Shown piece by piece: positions 15,819-24,762 of a DNA stretch of 64,000 nt. This stretch comes from CAVUFH01 sp963740835 (GTDB lineage Bacteria; Actinomycetota; Acidimicrobiia; IMCC26256; PALSA-610). Below the pieces are notes generated by a model. It saw only the letters and a list, made by a program, of their open reading frames with translations. It was not told the origin of the DNA and ran no database searches. Every line of letters begins with the position of its first letter. The stretch's first letter is position 1. The translations under genes and the position numbers were made by a program. The stretch lies in the NCBI GenBank assembly GCA_963740835.1, contig CAVUFH010000003.1, forward strand, positions 124,001 through 188,000. Direction: 5' to 3'.

Positions 15819-16688
15819 TCAGCTCGCGCTCGGGACCCGCGCGAGGAACTCCTTGAGCAGGCTGATCCACGCCTCCGGGTTCTCGAACTGCGGGGAGTGG
15901 CCCGCGTCGGGGATGACCGCGAGCCGGGCATCGGGGATCGCTTCGGCCATCGCGCGCGACGGCGCGAGGAACGGCTGGTCGAGTTCACCCACGATGACGA
16001 GCGTCGGGCACGTGATCGTCGCGAACTCGGGGAGGTCGTTCGCCTGGTGCGCGATCACGCTCACGAGCACACCCCACATCACCTCCGACAGCGCATCCCA
16101 CTTCTGGTCCTGGAACTCCTGGTAGCCGGGCCGCTCCGCGAGCAATCGCTCGTACGCAGGCGTGTTGAGCGGCGTGCCGAGGTCGAGCAGTTCCTTGAGC
16201 GCGGCTTTGCCCTGGGTGAGCGCGACGATCCCGCCCGCGTCCATGAGGTCGACGTCGAACGACGGGATCGGGCCCGGCGCAGTGTCCATGAGGACGAGGG
16301 CCTCGATCCGCTCCGGGCGTTCCAACACCATCCGGCGGGCGACCATCCCGCCCATGGAGTGGCCGAGCAGCCGGAAGCGCTCGAGCCCGAGCGCATCGGC
16401 GACCGCGAACGTGTCCGTGACGAGGCGTTCGAATGAATGGGTGTCGGGCGAGTGGGCGGCGGCCGAGTAGGCAGCCGGATCGTCCGGTCCGTCGCTCGCG
16501 CCGTGACCGCGGTGATCAGCGACGACCACCGTGTGGTCGACGGCGAGCGCGCCCACGTGGTCCGCGAAGTCTTCCTTGGCGCCCCCGAACCCGTGCACGA
16601 GCAGCAGGCCCGGCCCGCGCCCCGTGACGTCGACCGCGAGCTCCACCCCGTCGTCCATCTCGATGCGCACCCGCCCATGCTCACGCAC
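15819..16688 (-). CDS. Alpha/beta-hydrolase
   Basis: The product of about 289 residues has the alpha/beta-hydrolase triad: the nucleophile in LLGHSMGGMVA, the acid in IVGELDQPF and the base in IPDAGHSPQF. The oxyanion HGFGG segment is near residue 33 and DHRGHGASDG near residue 65. The substrate is unknown. Candidate starts are GTG 16688, GTG 16670 and ATG 16658; I use the first. It is coupled to the TPP enzyme gene downstream with a 2-nt gap, suggesting they act on related substrates. Confidence 0.88.
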   Translation of the reverse strand: MREHGRVRIEMDDGVELAVDVTGRGPGLLLVHGFGGAKEDFADHVGALAVDHTVVVADHRGHGASDGPDDPAAYSAAAHSPDTHSFERLVTDTFAVADALGLERFRLLGHSMGGMVARRMVLERPERIEALVLMDTAPGPIPSFDVDLMDAGGIVALTQGKAALKELLDLGTPLNTPAYERLLAERPGYQEFQDQKWDALSEVMWGVLVSVIAHQANDLPEFATITCPTLVIVGELDQPFLAPSRAMAEAIPDARLAVIPDAGHSPQFENPEAWISLLKEFLARVPSAS

Positions 16689-16715
16689 GGCGCGCTCCGC
16701 GCGCCACACCGCCCC

Positions 16716-16721
16716 TAGGCT
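16716..16721 (+). promoter_or_regulatory. Probable leaderless -10 element of the flippase-like gene
   Basis: TAGGCT lies 8 nt before ATG 16730 in the 41-nt divergent gap with the alpha/beta-hydrolase gene. Confidence 0.4.
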
Positions 16722-16729
16722 GTCCCGCC

Positions 16730-17731
16730 ATGGGTGACGGCGCACCGGTCGTCCCCCGGCAGGCACCGGGGTGGAAGGTCTGGGCGCGCATCCTCGTGAG
16801 CGTCGCCCTCCTCGGCGTGCTCGTGTACAAGGCGCCGAACCCCGACGAGCTGCTGCCGAACCGCCACCACCTGCTCACCGCCTTGTTGTTGACCGCCGCG
16901 CTGCTCTCCACACTTCTCGGCGTCGTCCTGTCCGCGTGGCGCTGGCAGCGGGTGCTGCACGTGTTCGACGCATCGGTGCCGTTGCGTCCCCTCTTCGGTC
17001 ACTACCTCGCGGGCCTCTTCGTCGGCAACGTCCTCCCGTCCACCATCGGTGGCGATGTGCTGCGCGTTTCGCGCGCGTCGAACACCGTGAATTCGTCGTC
17101 GGTCGCGTTCGCGTCGGTCGTGCTCGAGCGGCTCACCGGGTTCGTCGCGCTCCCGCTGCTCGTGTTCCTCGGGTTCCTCGCCCGGCCGTCGCTGATCCAC
17201 GTCCACCGCGCGTGGATCGCCATGCTGATCGCCGGGATCACGCTCGTGCTCCTCGTCGTCCTGCTCGTGCTCGCCGGTCACCCCAAGATCGCCGGGCGCT
17301 TCGCCGAACACGAGAACTGGACCAAGTTCATCGGCGCGGTCCACGTGGGCGTCGACCGGCTGCGGCACGAACCCCGGCAGGCGCTCGCCGTCCTCGGCAC
17401 CGCCATCGTCTACCAGCTCTCCGTGCTCCTCACCGTCACGCTGATCTGCCGCACGCTGGACCTGCCGGTGCCGCTCGCCGGGCTCTTCGCGTACGTACCC
17501 GCGGTCGCGATGCTCCAGGTGCTCCCCCTTTCGTTCAACGGCCTCGGCGTCCGCGAGGGTGCACTCGTGTTGTTCCTCCAGCCCTGGGGCGTCAGCAACG
17601 GGCAGGCGATCGCGGTCGGGCTGCTGTGGTTCCTGCTGACGCTGATCGTGAGCGGTCTCGGCGCACCCGCGTTCGCGGTCGGGCAGCGGAAGCAGCGCGC
17701 CGAGGACTCCGCATCGGAGCCGGCCGCGTGA
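16730..17731 (+). CDS. Lysylphosphatidylglycerol synthase TM-region/UPF0104 family membrane protein
   Basis: The 333-residue protein has about eight hydrophobic helices and the family signature LFVGNVLPSTIGGDVLRVSR (about 97-116), RLTGFVALPLL, and the C-terminal PLSFNGLGVREGALVLFL. Members include the membrane half of MprF and putative lipid/glycan flippases. There is no soluble aminoacyl-transfer domain, so lysyl-PG synthesis is unlikely. Its stop overlaps the start of the PAP2-like gene (GTGA), implying that the two work on the same membrane lipid. Confidence 0.85.
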   Translation: MGDGAPVVPRQAPGWKVWARILVSVALLGVLVYKAPNPDELLPNRHHLLTALLLTAALLSTLLGVVLSAWRWQRVLHVFDASVPLRPLFGHYLAGLFVGNVLPSTIGGDVLRVSRASNTVNSSSVAFASVVLERLTGFVALPLLVFLGFLARPSLIHVHRAWIAMLIAGITLVLLVVLLVLAGHPKIAGRFAEHENWTKFIGAVHVGVDRLRHEPRQALAVLGTAIVYQLSVLLTVTLICRTLDLPVPLAGLFAYVPAVAMLQVLPLSFNGLGVREGALVLFLQPWGVSNGQAIAVGLLWFLLTLIVSGLGAPAFAVGQRKQRAEDSASEPAA

Positions 17732-18498
17732 ACGTGCGCGCCCGACATCGTGAGCTCCCCGGCGGGCGCCGCTTGCGCGACGGCAGCACGATCTACTGGT
17801 GGGCGGAGATCCTCGCGATCCTCGTCTTCTACTTCGTGTACTCCGCAGTGCGGAACGCCAACAAGGCGGGCGCCGAACACGCGTACAACAACGCGAAGCA
17901 CATCATCCACCTCCAGCGCGTGCTCGGCCTCAACCACGAGGGGACGATCCAGGACTGGGCGCTCCACTTCAAGCCGCTCATCATCACCGCGAACTACTTC
18001 TACGGTTCCCTGCACTTCGTCGTCACGATCGCGGCCGGCGTCTACATGTTCCGCAAGTTCAGCAACGACTACCCCCGCTATCGCAACACGCTCGCAGTCG
18101 CGACGTTGCTCGCGCTCATCGGTTTCAAGTTGTTCCCGCTCATGCCGCCGCGCCTGCTCCCCGACAGCTACGGGTTCGTGGACACGTTGGCCAGGTACCC
18201 GACGTTTTGGTCGTTCAACTCGGGTGCAGTGAGCAAGATCTCGAACCAGTATGCGGCCATGCCCAGCGTGCACATCTGCTGGTCGACCTGGTGCGCGCTC
18301 GTGTTCGTGCCGCGCGTGAAGCATCGTTGGGCGAAGGTGCTCGCGATCCTCTATCCGTTCTTCACGCTCACGGTGATCATCGTCACCGCAAACCACTACA
18401 TCCTCGATGCTGTCGGCGGACTCGTGGTCCTGGGCATCGGCTGGGTCGTCGCCGCGCGCTTCACCGCGCCGGCCGCCGTGAGCCCGTCCCCGCGCTGA
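17728..18498 (+). CDS. PAP2-family membrane phosphatase/phosphotransferase, AUR1 (inositol-phosphorylceramide synthase)-like
   Basis: The 256-residue protein has about six hydrophobic helices and the C-terminal lipid phosphatase motifs of the AUR1-like branch: FPLMPPRLLPDSYGFVD (about 132-148), NQYAAMPSVHICWSTW (about 172) and TANHYILDAVGGL (about 220). The His in PSVH and the His/Asp in NHYxLD form the catalytic centre. Actinobacterial relatives transfer head groups such as phosphoinositol onto lipids or remove phosphate. GTG 17728 overlaps the previous stop. Actual substrate unknown. Confidence 0.88.
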   Translation: MNVRARHRELPGGRRLRDGSTIYWWAEILAILVFYFVYSAVRNANKAGAEHAYNNAKHIIHLQRVLGLNHEGTIQDWALHFKPLIITANYFYGSLHFVVTIAAGVYMFRKFSNDYPRYRNTLAVATLLALIGFKLFPLMPPRLLPDSYGFVDTLARYPTFWSFNSGAVSKISNQYAAMPSVHICWSTWCALVFVPRVKHRWAKVLAILYPFFTLTVIIVTANHYILDAVGGLVVLGIGWVVAARFTAPAAVSPSPR

Positions 18499-18512
18499 GC
18501 TGAAGCGAGCCC

Positions 18513-19274
18513 ATGGATCGCTACGATCTCGATCACGTCGCGCTCGCGGCCGCCGACACGGCGCCCGCGCTGCGGTTTCTCACCGGCGCGCTCGGCGGCA
18601 CCGTCATCTTCGGTGGTCAGGGTCCCGGCTTCCGGCCCATGCAGGTCTGGGTCGGCGACGACACCGGCGACGGCATGAGCGTCGAATTGCTCGAACCCTG
18701 GGACACCGAGCACAACGACTTCCTGGCCCGCTTCGTCGCCCGGCACCAGGCGGGCCCGCACCACCTCACGTTCAAGGTGCCGGATCTCGAGGCCGCGCTC
18801 GAGCGTGTGCGTGCGTCGGGCTTCCGCCCGGTGAACGTCGACCTCTCGGACCCGGAATGGAAGGAAGCGTTCCTGCTCCCTCGCGAAGCGCACGGCACTG
18901 TCGTGCAGCTTGCCGAGAGCGCGCGCGAATTCTCGACGCGGGCCGAGCTCCTCGCCCACGTGCGCGCCAACGGACCGAACACGCACCCGCGCTGGTGGAT
19001 CGACCCCGAGCCGCACTCGGGCCCGCCCGCGCGGCTGCGACGAGTCGTGCTGCGGACGCCGAACCTGTCGTCGGCGTTGGCCTTCTTCGGCGGCGTGTTG
19101 CACGGCGAGGTGACCGCGGAGTCCGCGACGAGCGCGGATCTCGTCTGGCCGGCAGGTGCGCGCCTTCGTCTCGAGGAGCACCTCGACGCGAGGCCCGGTG
19201 TCGACCGGCTCGAGGTCGAGGACCTCGACGCGCCGGTGGAGCTCGTCGGCACCTGGTTCGTCCCCGCGCCCTGA
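18513..19274 (+). CDS. VOC-family (glyoxalase-like) protein with two modules
   Basis: The 253-residue protein has an N-terminal VOC module (YDLDHVALAAADTAPALRFL, then GPHHLTFKVPDLEAALERV) and a second, weaker beta-alpha-beta module from about residue 175 (RLRRVVLRTPNLSSALAFFGG). Metal ligands of the first module may be His8, His near 74 and Glu near 54. Reaction and substrate are unknown. It begins 14 nt after the PAP2-like gene on the same strand and ends facing the LysR gene. Confidence 0.8.
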   Translation: MDRYDLDHVALAAADTAPALRFLTGALGGTVIFGGQGPGFRPMQVWVGDDTGDGMSVELLEPWDTEHNDFLARFVARHQAGPHHLTFKVPDLEAALERVRASGFRPVNVDLSDPEWKEAFLLPREAHGTVVQLAESAREFSTRAELLAHVRANGPNTHPRWWIDPEPHSGPPARLRRVVLRTPNLSSALAFFGGVLHGEVTAESATSADLVWPAGARLRLEEHLDARPGVDRLEVEDLDAPVELVGTWFVPAP

Positions 19275-19290
19275 TCGTTGCGCGCGACCG

Positions 19291-20214
19291 CTACACGTGC
19301 TCGCGCACGAGATGCGCGACGACGTCGTGCACCGCTTGATCGGCGAGCGTGAGCTGCGCGCCGCGGGCGCGCACGAGCGCGAGGCGACGCGGCGGCATGT
19401 CGACGATGGCGACATGCCGCACGCCTTCGCGCGCGGCCACGGCACCTTCGGGCACGATCGACAAGCCGGCGCCCGCCGCGACGAGATCGCCGATGAGCCG
19501 GATGCCCTCGACCTCCACCGGCACGCGCAACGTCAGGTGCGCGGCGGACGCGGCGACGTCCACCTCATCGCGGAGTGGGTTCCCGACCGGCGGCAGGATC
19601 AACCCATGTTCGGCGAGCGCGGCGAGCGGCACCGGTTCGGACACGTCGAGTTCGAGCCCCGCGGGCAGCAGACCGACGAGTGCTTCGTCGCGCAGATGTT
19701 CGACGACGAGCCGCGTGTCCGCGACCGGTTCGGTGACGACCGCGAATGCGAGCTCCCGCTCCGCGACTTCGAGCGCCAACCGCTCGGACGCGCCCTCGGT
19801 GAGGCGCAGCGACACGCCGGGCGCGACGCGCGCGATCTCGGCAACGAGCGGCGGCACGAGCCACGGGCTGACCGTGCCGACGACACCAAGCGTCGCGTGC
19901 CCTACCTGCAGTCCCTGCAACATCGACAGGTCGCGCCGCAACGCGTCGAGCTCACTGCGTATGGCGCGCGCCCGTTCGAGCACCTTCACGCCGAACTCGG
20001 TGGGGATCGCACCGCGCCGGTCGCGTACGAGCAGCTGCACGCCGAGGTCGGCTTCGAGCTGGCGGACATGCTCCGAGACGTTCGACTGCACCGTGTGGAG
20101 CCGGTCGGCCGCGGCCGTGAACGAACCTTCTTCGGCGACCGCGAGCAGCGCTTCGAGCTGGCGGATGTCGATGATGCGCTCCCTGGGCCGAACTGTGTCC
20201 ACAGATTCGGACAT
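19291..20214 (-). CDS. LysR-family transcriptional regulator
   Basis: The 307-residue protein has an N-terminal winged helix (IRQLEALLAVAEEGSFTAAADRL then QSNVSEHVRQLEADLGVQLLVR) and a C-terminal LysR effector-binding domain from about residue 105 (ATLGVVGTVSPWLVPPLV). It is divergent from whiB, and the 156-nt gap includes short AT-richer sequence suited to LysR binding, so autoregulation or control of whiB is possible. The ligand is unknown. Confidence 0.92.
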   Translation of the reverse strand: MSESVDTVRPRERIIDIRQLEALLAVAEEGSFTAAADRLHTVQSNVSEHVRQLEADLGVQLLVRDRRGAIPTEFGVKVLERARAIRSELDALRRDLSMLQGLQVGHATLGVVGTVSPWLVPPLVAEIARVAPGVSLRLTEGASERLALEVAERELAFAVVTEPVADTRLVVEHLRDEALVGLLPAGLELDVSEPVPLAALAEHGLILPPVGNPLRDEVDVAASAAHLTLRVPVEVEGIRLIGDLVAAGAGLSIVPEGAVAAREGVRHVAIVDMPPRRLALVRARGAQLTLADQAVHDVVAHLVREHV

Positions 20215-20300
20215 ATCGGAATGGCAGATCTATGCTATCGCCTTCACGCCTTTGACAGATAGACTTGTGATCCTGTTCACTTGATAGGCATCAGTGAGCG

Positions 20301-20330
20301 CGGGGGTCGGTTCCCCCCACCGACCCCCCG
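20301..20330 (+). promoter_or_regulatory. Strong hairpin in the whiB leader
   Basis: GGGGGTCGGT (20302-20311) pairs with ACCGACCCCC (20319-20328) around a TCCCCCC loop. It lies about 40 nt before the whiB ATG and could block or stabilise the leader. There is no T-run, so it is not an obvious intrinsic terminator. Confidence 0.45.
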
Positions 20331-20370
20331 CTCCGATCGCCCGGCAACGTCGCCTCAGGGAGTGTGCCCC

Positions 20371-20718
20371 ATGGCCGCCGAAACGGTCGCCAACTTGATC
20401 TTCAGTGGTCCGCTCACGTGGACGAACGAGGCCGCCTGCCACGGGCAGTCACGACTCTTCTTCGCACCTCCGGGAGAACGGCCCGAGGCCCGGGCCGTGC
20501 GCGAGGCCAACGCCCGCGCGGTCTGCCGCACGTGCGAGGTTGTTCACGAGTGCCGGGAGTGGGCACGCGAGAACCGCGAGTACGGATTCTGGGGCGGTGA
20601 GTCGGAAGAAGAGCGCGCGGCCGCCGGCTTCCGCGTCGACATGCCCGTCGGCCGGGTCGCCCGGTACCCGCGTGGCGACGGCACACCCGTCGCGCCGCGC
20701 GAATCCCGCATCGCCTAG
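20371..20718 (+). CDS. WhiB-family iron-sulfur transcriptional regulator
   Basis: The 115-residue protein has the four cluster cysteines (AACHGQ near residue 22, then VCRTCEVVHEC near 52-62) and the WhiB signature GFWGGESEEER at about 73-83, followed by a short basic C-terminal tail with RVARYPRG for DNA contact. WhiB proteins carry a redox- or NO-sensitive [4Fe-4S] cluster and act with the primary sigma factor. The start at ATG 20371 gives a family-like N-terminus. Which Wbl class it belongs to cannot be decided by eye. Confidence 0.95.
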   Translation: MAAETVANLIFSGPLTWTNEAACHGQSRLFFAPPGERPEARAVREANARAVCRTCEVVHECREWARENREYGFWGGESEEERAAAGFRVDMPVGRVARYPRGDGTPVAPRESRIA

Positions 20719-20754
20719 AGGGCGGCACCAATGATCACGCTGGAGACGGGCGCG

Positions 20755-20760
20755 TAGTCT
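20755..20760 (+). promoter_or_regulatory. Probable leaderless -10 element of the APH-like gene
   Basis: TAGTCT lies 7 nt before GTG 20768, in the gap after whiB. Confidence 0.45.
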
Positions 20761-20767
20761 CCCCGGC

Positions 20768-21817
20768 GTGACCGACACACCCGACGGAGTCGACCTCGAC
20801 CGGCTCCGGCCCTGGTTCGCCGCCCACGTCGAAGGTGCAACGGGCGCACCGCTCGACGCGTCGCTCATCGCCGGTGGGCGATCGAACCTCACGTACACCA
20901 TTTCCGAAGGCGCGCGCGAGTGGGTGCTGCGCCGCCCGCCGCTCGGCCATGTGCTGCCCACCGCGCACGACATGGCGCGCGAGTACAAGGTGCTCAGCGC
21001 GCTCGCGGCCACCGAGGTGCCGGTGCCGCGCACGCTCGCGTTCTGTGACGACCTCGCAGTCAACGACGCGCCCTTCTACGTGATGGACAAGGTCGACGGG
21101 CAGATCCCCCGCACGCCGGCCGAGATGGCCGCCATCGCCCCCAACGACGCCCGCCGCTGCTCGGAAGCGCTGGTGGACGTCCTCGTCGAGATCCACGCGG
21201 TGGACTACGACGCGGTCGGGCTCGGTGATTTCGGTCACCCCGACGGCTACCTCGAACGGCAGGTGCGCCGGTGGGGCGAGCAGTGGGAGCGGTCGAAGAC
21301 CCGCGAGCTGCCGGCCGTCGACGAACTGGCGGCCCGGTTGCGCGCCGGGCTCCCGGAGTCTCCGGCGCCGACGATCGTGCACGGCGACTACCGCCTCGAC
21401 AACACGATGCTCGCGCCTGACGACCCGGGAACGATCGTGGCCGTGCTCGACTGGGAGATGGCGACGCTCGGAGATCCCCTCGCCGACATGGGGCTCTTCC
21501 TCGTGTACTGGAAGCGCGACGAAGGCGCCGCGCAGTCGGTCGGGGCGCCGATCGACAGCCGCGCCGGGTTCCTGACGCGCGACGAGATCATCGATCGCTA
21601 TGCGAAGAACTCCGGGCGCGATGTCAGCGCGCTCGACTTCTACGAGGTGCTCGCGTCGTACAAGCTCGCGATCATCCTCGAAGGCATCCACGCTCGGTAT
21701 TTGATGGGCAAGACGCTCGGAGAGGGCTTCGAGTACATCGGCACGATGGTCGAGGCAATGATCATGGGCGCGCTCGAACAGGCGTCGAACTCCTCGATTC
21801 CCGGGCTGCGCGGCTGA
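20768..21817 (+). CDS. APH-family phosphotransferase (ACAD10/11 kinase-domain-like)
   Basis: The 349-residue protein has the aminoglycoside-phosphotransferase kinase fold: GGRSNLTYTI (nucleotide loop, about 35-44), HGDYRLDNTML (catalytic loop, about 205) and VLDWEMATLGDPLADMG (metal-binding Asp, about 226). This branch is closest to the kinase domain of ACAD10/ACAD11, thought to phosphorylate 4-hydroxyacyl-CoA so it can be dehydrated and beta-oxidised. The next gene is a CoA transferase, consistent with acyl-CoA metabolism. The substrate is inferred. Confidence 0.85.
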   Translation: MTDTPDGVDLDRLRPWFAAHVEGATGAPLDASLIAGGRSNLTYTISEGAREWVLRRPPLGHVLPTAHDMAREYKVLSALAATEVPVPRTLAFCDDLAVNDAPFYVMDKVDGQIPRTPAEMAAIAPNDARRCSEALVDVLVEIHAVDYDAVGLGDFGHPDGYLERQVRRWGEQWERSKTRELPAVDELAARLRAGLPESPAPTIVHGDYRLDNTMLAPDDPGTIVAVLDWEMATLGDPLADMGLFLVYWKRDEGAAQSVGAPIDSRAGFLTRDEIIDRYAKNSGRDVSALDFYEVLASYKLAIILEGIHARYLMGKTLGEGFEYIGTMVEAMIMGALEQASNSSIPGLRG

Positions 21818-21845
21818 ACCAACCGGTGTTCGAGGGAGACAACTG

Positions 21846-23051
21846 ATGGGTGTGCTCGACGGCGTCAAGGTGCTCGAGGTCGCCGAACAAGGCTTCGTTC
21901 CGTCGGCTGCGGCGATCCTCGCCGACTGGGGCGCCGACGTCGTCAAAGTCGAACGACCGACAGGCGACCCGCTGCGCCACTACGCCAAGTTGGGTGTCGT
22001 CCCGGATGTCGAGGGCTTCAACATCCTGTTCGAGCAGTTCAATCGCAACAAGCGCAGTGTTGCGATCGACTTGCGCAACGAAGCCGGGCGCGACGCGCTC
22101 GACGCGCTCATCGAGTGGGCGGACGTGTTCGTCACGAGCTTCCTGCCGTCGGCGCGCGAGAAGTTGCGGCTGCGCACGGAGGACGTGTGGGCAATCAACC
22201 CTCGGTGCGTGTACGCGCTCGGCTCGGGTCAAGGGTTGGAAGGCCCGGACGCCGAGCTCGGTGGCTTCGACGCGGTCTCCTTCTGGGCGCGCGGCGGGAT
22301 GGGCCACATCCTCACCCAAGAAGGGGCGCCGCTCGTGATGCCGCGCGGCGCCCTCGGCGACGCGCCGAGCGGTGCGTACCTCGCGGGCGGCATCAGCGCC
22401 GCGCTCGTGCAGGTCGCCCGCACCGGCGTCGCGTCGGTCGTGGACGTGTCGTTGCTCGGTGCCGCGGTGTGGACCCTCGGTGTCGACCTCGTCGCGACCG
22501 CCGTCAGCGGCGTCGAGGCCAAGCCGCATTCGCCCGGCAAGGCGCTCAGCGGCACCGTACTCATCGGCACCTTCCGCACTGGCGATGAACGCTGGCTGAG
22601 CCTCAACATGCTCGACCAGGAACGGCACTGGGAACCGACGTGTCGAGCGCTGGGGCTGCAACATCTGCTCGACGATCCCGCGTACGCGACCACCGAAGCG
22701 CGCACCGAGCGCGTGCGCGAGCTACACGACCTCTTCGTCGCCGCGATCGGTTCGCAACGGCTCGACAACCTGAAGGCGCAGCTGGCTGCGGAGGACACCA
22801 TCTGGTCGACGATGTCGTCTCCCAACGAGGTCATCGCCGATCCGCAGGTGGAGGCGAACGGCTACATGCCTCGTGTCCCGGACCATCCGACCGCGCGCTT
22901 GTCGTCGGCACCGATGCAGTTCGACGGGACCGGTCTCGAGATCCGGCGCCGCGCGCCCGCGATCGGTCAGCACACCGACGAGGTGCTGCGCGAGATCGGC
23001 GTCGACACCGTGGAGATCGATCGGTTGCGCGCCTCTGGAGCCGTCGTGTGA
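21846..23051 (+). CDS. Family III CoA transferase (CaiB/BaiF)
   Basis: The 401-residue protein has the family III pattern: VLEVAEQGFVPSAAAILADW at the N-terminus, GADVVKVERPTGDPLRH, FNRNKRSVAIDLRNEAGRDAL and the TWRALGLQHL-like middle section (here CRALGLQHLLDDPAYAT). The catalytic Asp expected around residue 165-170 falls in the FDAVSFWARGGM/GDAPSGAYLAGG region. It moves CoA between carboxylic acids. Start ATG 21846 follows GAGGGAG. It sits between the APH-like kinase and FAH genes, forming a likely catabolic operon. Confidence 0.9.
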   Translation: MGVLDGVKVLEVAEQGFVPSAAAILADWGADVVKVERPTGDPLRHYAKLGVVPDVEGFNILFEQFNRNKRSVAIDLRNEAGRDALDALIEWADVFVTSFLPSAREKLRLRTEDVWAINPRCVYALGSGQGLEGPDAELGGFDAVSFWARGGMGHILTQEGAPLVMPRGALGDAPSGAYLAGGISAALVQVARTGVASVVDVSLLGAAVWTLGVDLVATAVSGVEAKPHSPGKALSGTVLIGTFRTGDERWLSLNMLDQERHWEPTCRALGLQHLLDDPAYATTEARTERVRELHDLFVAAIGSQRLDNLKAQLAAEDTIWSTMSSPNEVIADPQVEANGYMPRVPDHPTARLSSAPMQFDGTGLEIRRRAPAIGQHTDEVLREIGVDTVEIDRLRASGAVV

Positions 23052-23070
23052 GCCCGGCAGAGGCCGGCCT

Positions 23071-23730
23071 GTGAGAACGCCAGTCGACGCACCGCGGATG
23101 ATCTGGGCGGTCGGGCTCAACTACCGCGCCCACGCGGCCGAGACGGGCCGGCCGCTGCCGGAGTTCCCGACGTTGTTCGTGAAGTCGCCGCGCTCGGTGA
23201 TCGGCCCCGACGAACCGATCGTCGTCCCGCCCCATGTCACCGAACCCGACTACGAGGGCGAGCTCGCGGTCGTGATCGGGCAGCGGTGTCGCGATGTCGC
23301 CGAAGCCGACGCGCTCGATTGCGTCGCCGGACTCACGATCGCCCACGATGTTTCGGCGCGCGATCACCAGTACGTGACCGGTCAGTTCTCGTGGTCGAAG
23401 TCGTTCGACACGTTCTGCCCACTCGGCCCGGAGGTCGTTTCGCTCGACGAGGTCGATCTCGCGCACGGACTCGCGATCGAGACGCGGCTCAACGGCGAGG
23501 TGATGCAGTCGTCCACGACTGCAGATCTGGTGTTCTCGGTACCGAAGTTGATCGCCTGGATCACGCAGGGCGTCACCCTCGACACGGGCGACATGATCCT
23601 CACCGGAACGCCTTCGGGTGTCGGCGCCGCGCACGTGCCGCCGCGCTGGTTGCAGGACGGCGATGTCGTCGAGATCACGATCGAGGGGCTCGGCACGCTT
23701 CGGAACCCGGTCGTGCGCACGCGGGCATAG
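23071..23730 (+). CDS. Fumarylacetoacetate hydrolase family protein
   Basis: The 219-residue protein has the FAH fold core: AVGLNYRAHAAETGRP at the N-terminus, PTLFVKSPRSVIGPDEPIV, the metal-binding EPDYEGELAVVIG (Glu-x-Glu), SARDHQ and the C-terminal TGTPSGVG. Members hydrolyse or decarboxylate beta-diketo acids in aromatic and homoprotocatechuate catabolism. Here it follows the CoA transferase by 19 nt, so it probably acts in the same pathway. GTG 23071 is chosen over upstream in-frame codons because it matches the family N-terminus. Confidence 0.9.
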   Translation: MRTPVDAPRMIWAVGLNYRAHAAETGRPLPEFPTLFVKSPRSVIGPDEPIVVPPHVTEPDYEGELAVVIGQRCRDVAEADALDCVAGLTIAHDVSARDHQYVTGQFSWSKSFDTFCPLGPEVVSLDEVDLAHGLAIETRLNGEVMQSSTTADLVFSVPKLIAWITQGVTLDTGDMILTGTPSGVGAAHVPPRWLQDGDVVEITIEGLGTLRNPVVRTRA

Positions 23731-23733
23731 GGT
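23728..23733 (+). promoter_or_regulatory. Probable leaderless -10 element of the PAC2 gene
   Basis: TAGGGT overlaps the stop codon (TAG, 23728-23730) of the FAH gene and ends 7 nt before GTG 23741. Confidence 0.4.
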
Positions 23734-23740
23734 TCCGCCC

Positions 23741-24649
23741 GTGACCGTCCGCTGGAACGAGCGACCCGAGCTGCGGCGGCCCGTGATGGTCGCGGCGTTC
23801 GAAGGTTGGAACGATGCCGGCGACGCGGCCACCGATGCCGTGCGGTGGCTCGCGCGAGGCTTCGGCGCAGTCGAGTGCGCGTCCCTCGATCCCGAGGAGT
23901 ACCTCGACTTCCAGGCTGCGCGTCCCACCGCCGAGCTCATCGACGGCGTGCTACGCACGATCAACTGGCCCGCGCTCACGTTCTCCGCGGCGCGCACGCC
24001 CGCGGGCCGGGACCTCGTGCTGCTCCTCGGCATCGAACCCAACCTGAAGTGGCGCGCGTTCTGTGACGATGTCGTGGCCGTCGCCCACACGACCGGTTGC
24101 GAGGTCGTCGTCACCCTCGGCTCGCTCCTCGGCGACACACCCCACTCCCGCCCCGTGCGGTGCACCGGATCCGCCACCGACGAAGTGCTCGCGGCGCGCC
24201 TCGGCATGCAGCGTTCGCGGTACGAAGGACCCACCGGGATCGTCGGGGTGCTGCACGACTCCGTGCGCCGGCTCTCGTTCGCGTCGGCGTCGATCTGGGC
24301 GCAGGTGCCGCACTACGTCGCCGCGCCGCCGAACCCGAAGGCGACGCGCGCGCTGCTCGAGAAACTTGCGAGTCTGCTCGACCTGCAGCTCGATCTCACC
24401 GATCTCGACATCGCCTCGGCCGCGTGGGAGCGCTCGGTCGCGGACGTCGTCGCATCCGACTCGGACGTGAGCAGCTACGTCGCCCGGCTCGAGTCGCGCT
24501 ACGACGAAGCCGACGCGACCGGCTTCCTCGAAGACGAAGACGACGACGAGGACGAGGACGACGACTGGTTCGACGAGGACGACCTCCCCACCGGCGACAC
24601 CCTCGCCGAAGACTTCGAGCGCTACCTCCGCGACCAAGGCGACGAGTAG
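23741..24649 (+). CDS. PAC2-family protein with acidic C-terminal tail
   Basis: The 302-residue protein has the actinobacterial PAC2 domain: RRPVMVAAFEGWNDAGDAATDAVRWL, then ALTFSAAR, VVTLGSLLGDTPHSRPV and YEGPTGIVGVLHD. PAC2 proteins relate to archaeal and eukaryotic proteasome-assembly chaperones. In actinobacteria they are common and uncharacterised. The last 35 residues are strongly acidic (runs of Asp/Glu around residue 270) and probably disordered. No proteasome gene is present in this window. Confidence 0.88.
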   Translation: MTVRWNERPELRRPVMVAAFEGWNDAGDAATDAVRWLARGFGAVECASLDPEEYLDFQAARPTAELIDGVLRTINWPALTFSAARTPAGRDLVLLLGIEPNLKWRAFCDDVVAVAHTTGCEVVVTLGSLLGDTPHSRPVRCTGSATDEVLAARLGMQRSRYEGPTGIVGVLHDSVRRLSFASASIWAQVPHYVAAPPNPKATRALLEKLASLLDLQLDLTDLDIASAAWERSVADVVASDSDVSSYVARLESRYDEADATGFLEDEDDDEDEDDDWFDEDDLPTGDTLAEDFERYLRDQGDE

Positions 24650-24651
24650 CT

Positions 24652-24733
24652 CGCCAACTTCTCCCACATCTCATGTACTGACCTGACCACCTCAGAGGTG
24701 GGCTACTCCGTACGACTGATGTGTGAGTTGGCG
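24652..24733. repeat. Palindromic element A, left of the AbiEi-like gene
   Basis: Three nested stems: CGCCAACT (24652) with AGTTGGCG (24726), CACATC (24665) with GATGTG (24718), and the perfect CCACCTC-A-GAGGTGG (24687-24701). It begins 2 nt after the PAC2 stop. Element B at 25745 shares the same blocks in the same order, so both are copies of one repeated element. Confidence 0.6.
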
Positions 24734-24762
24734 ACCTCGCGGTTGCTGTCTCACGTCGTCGG

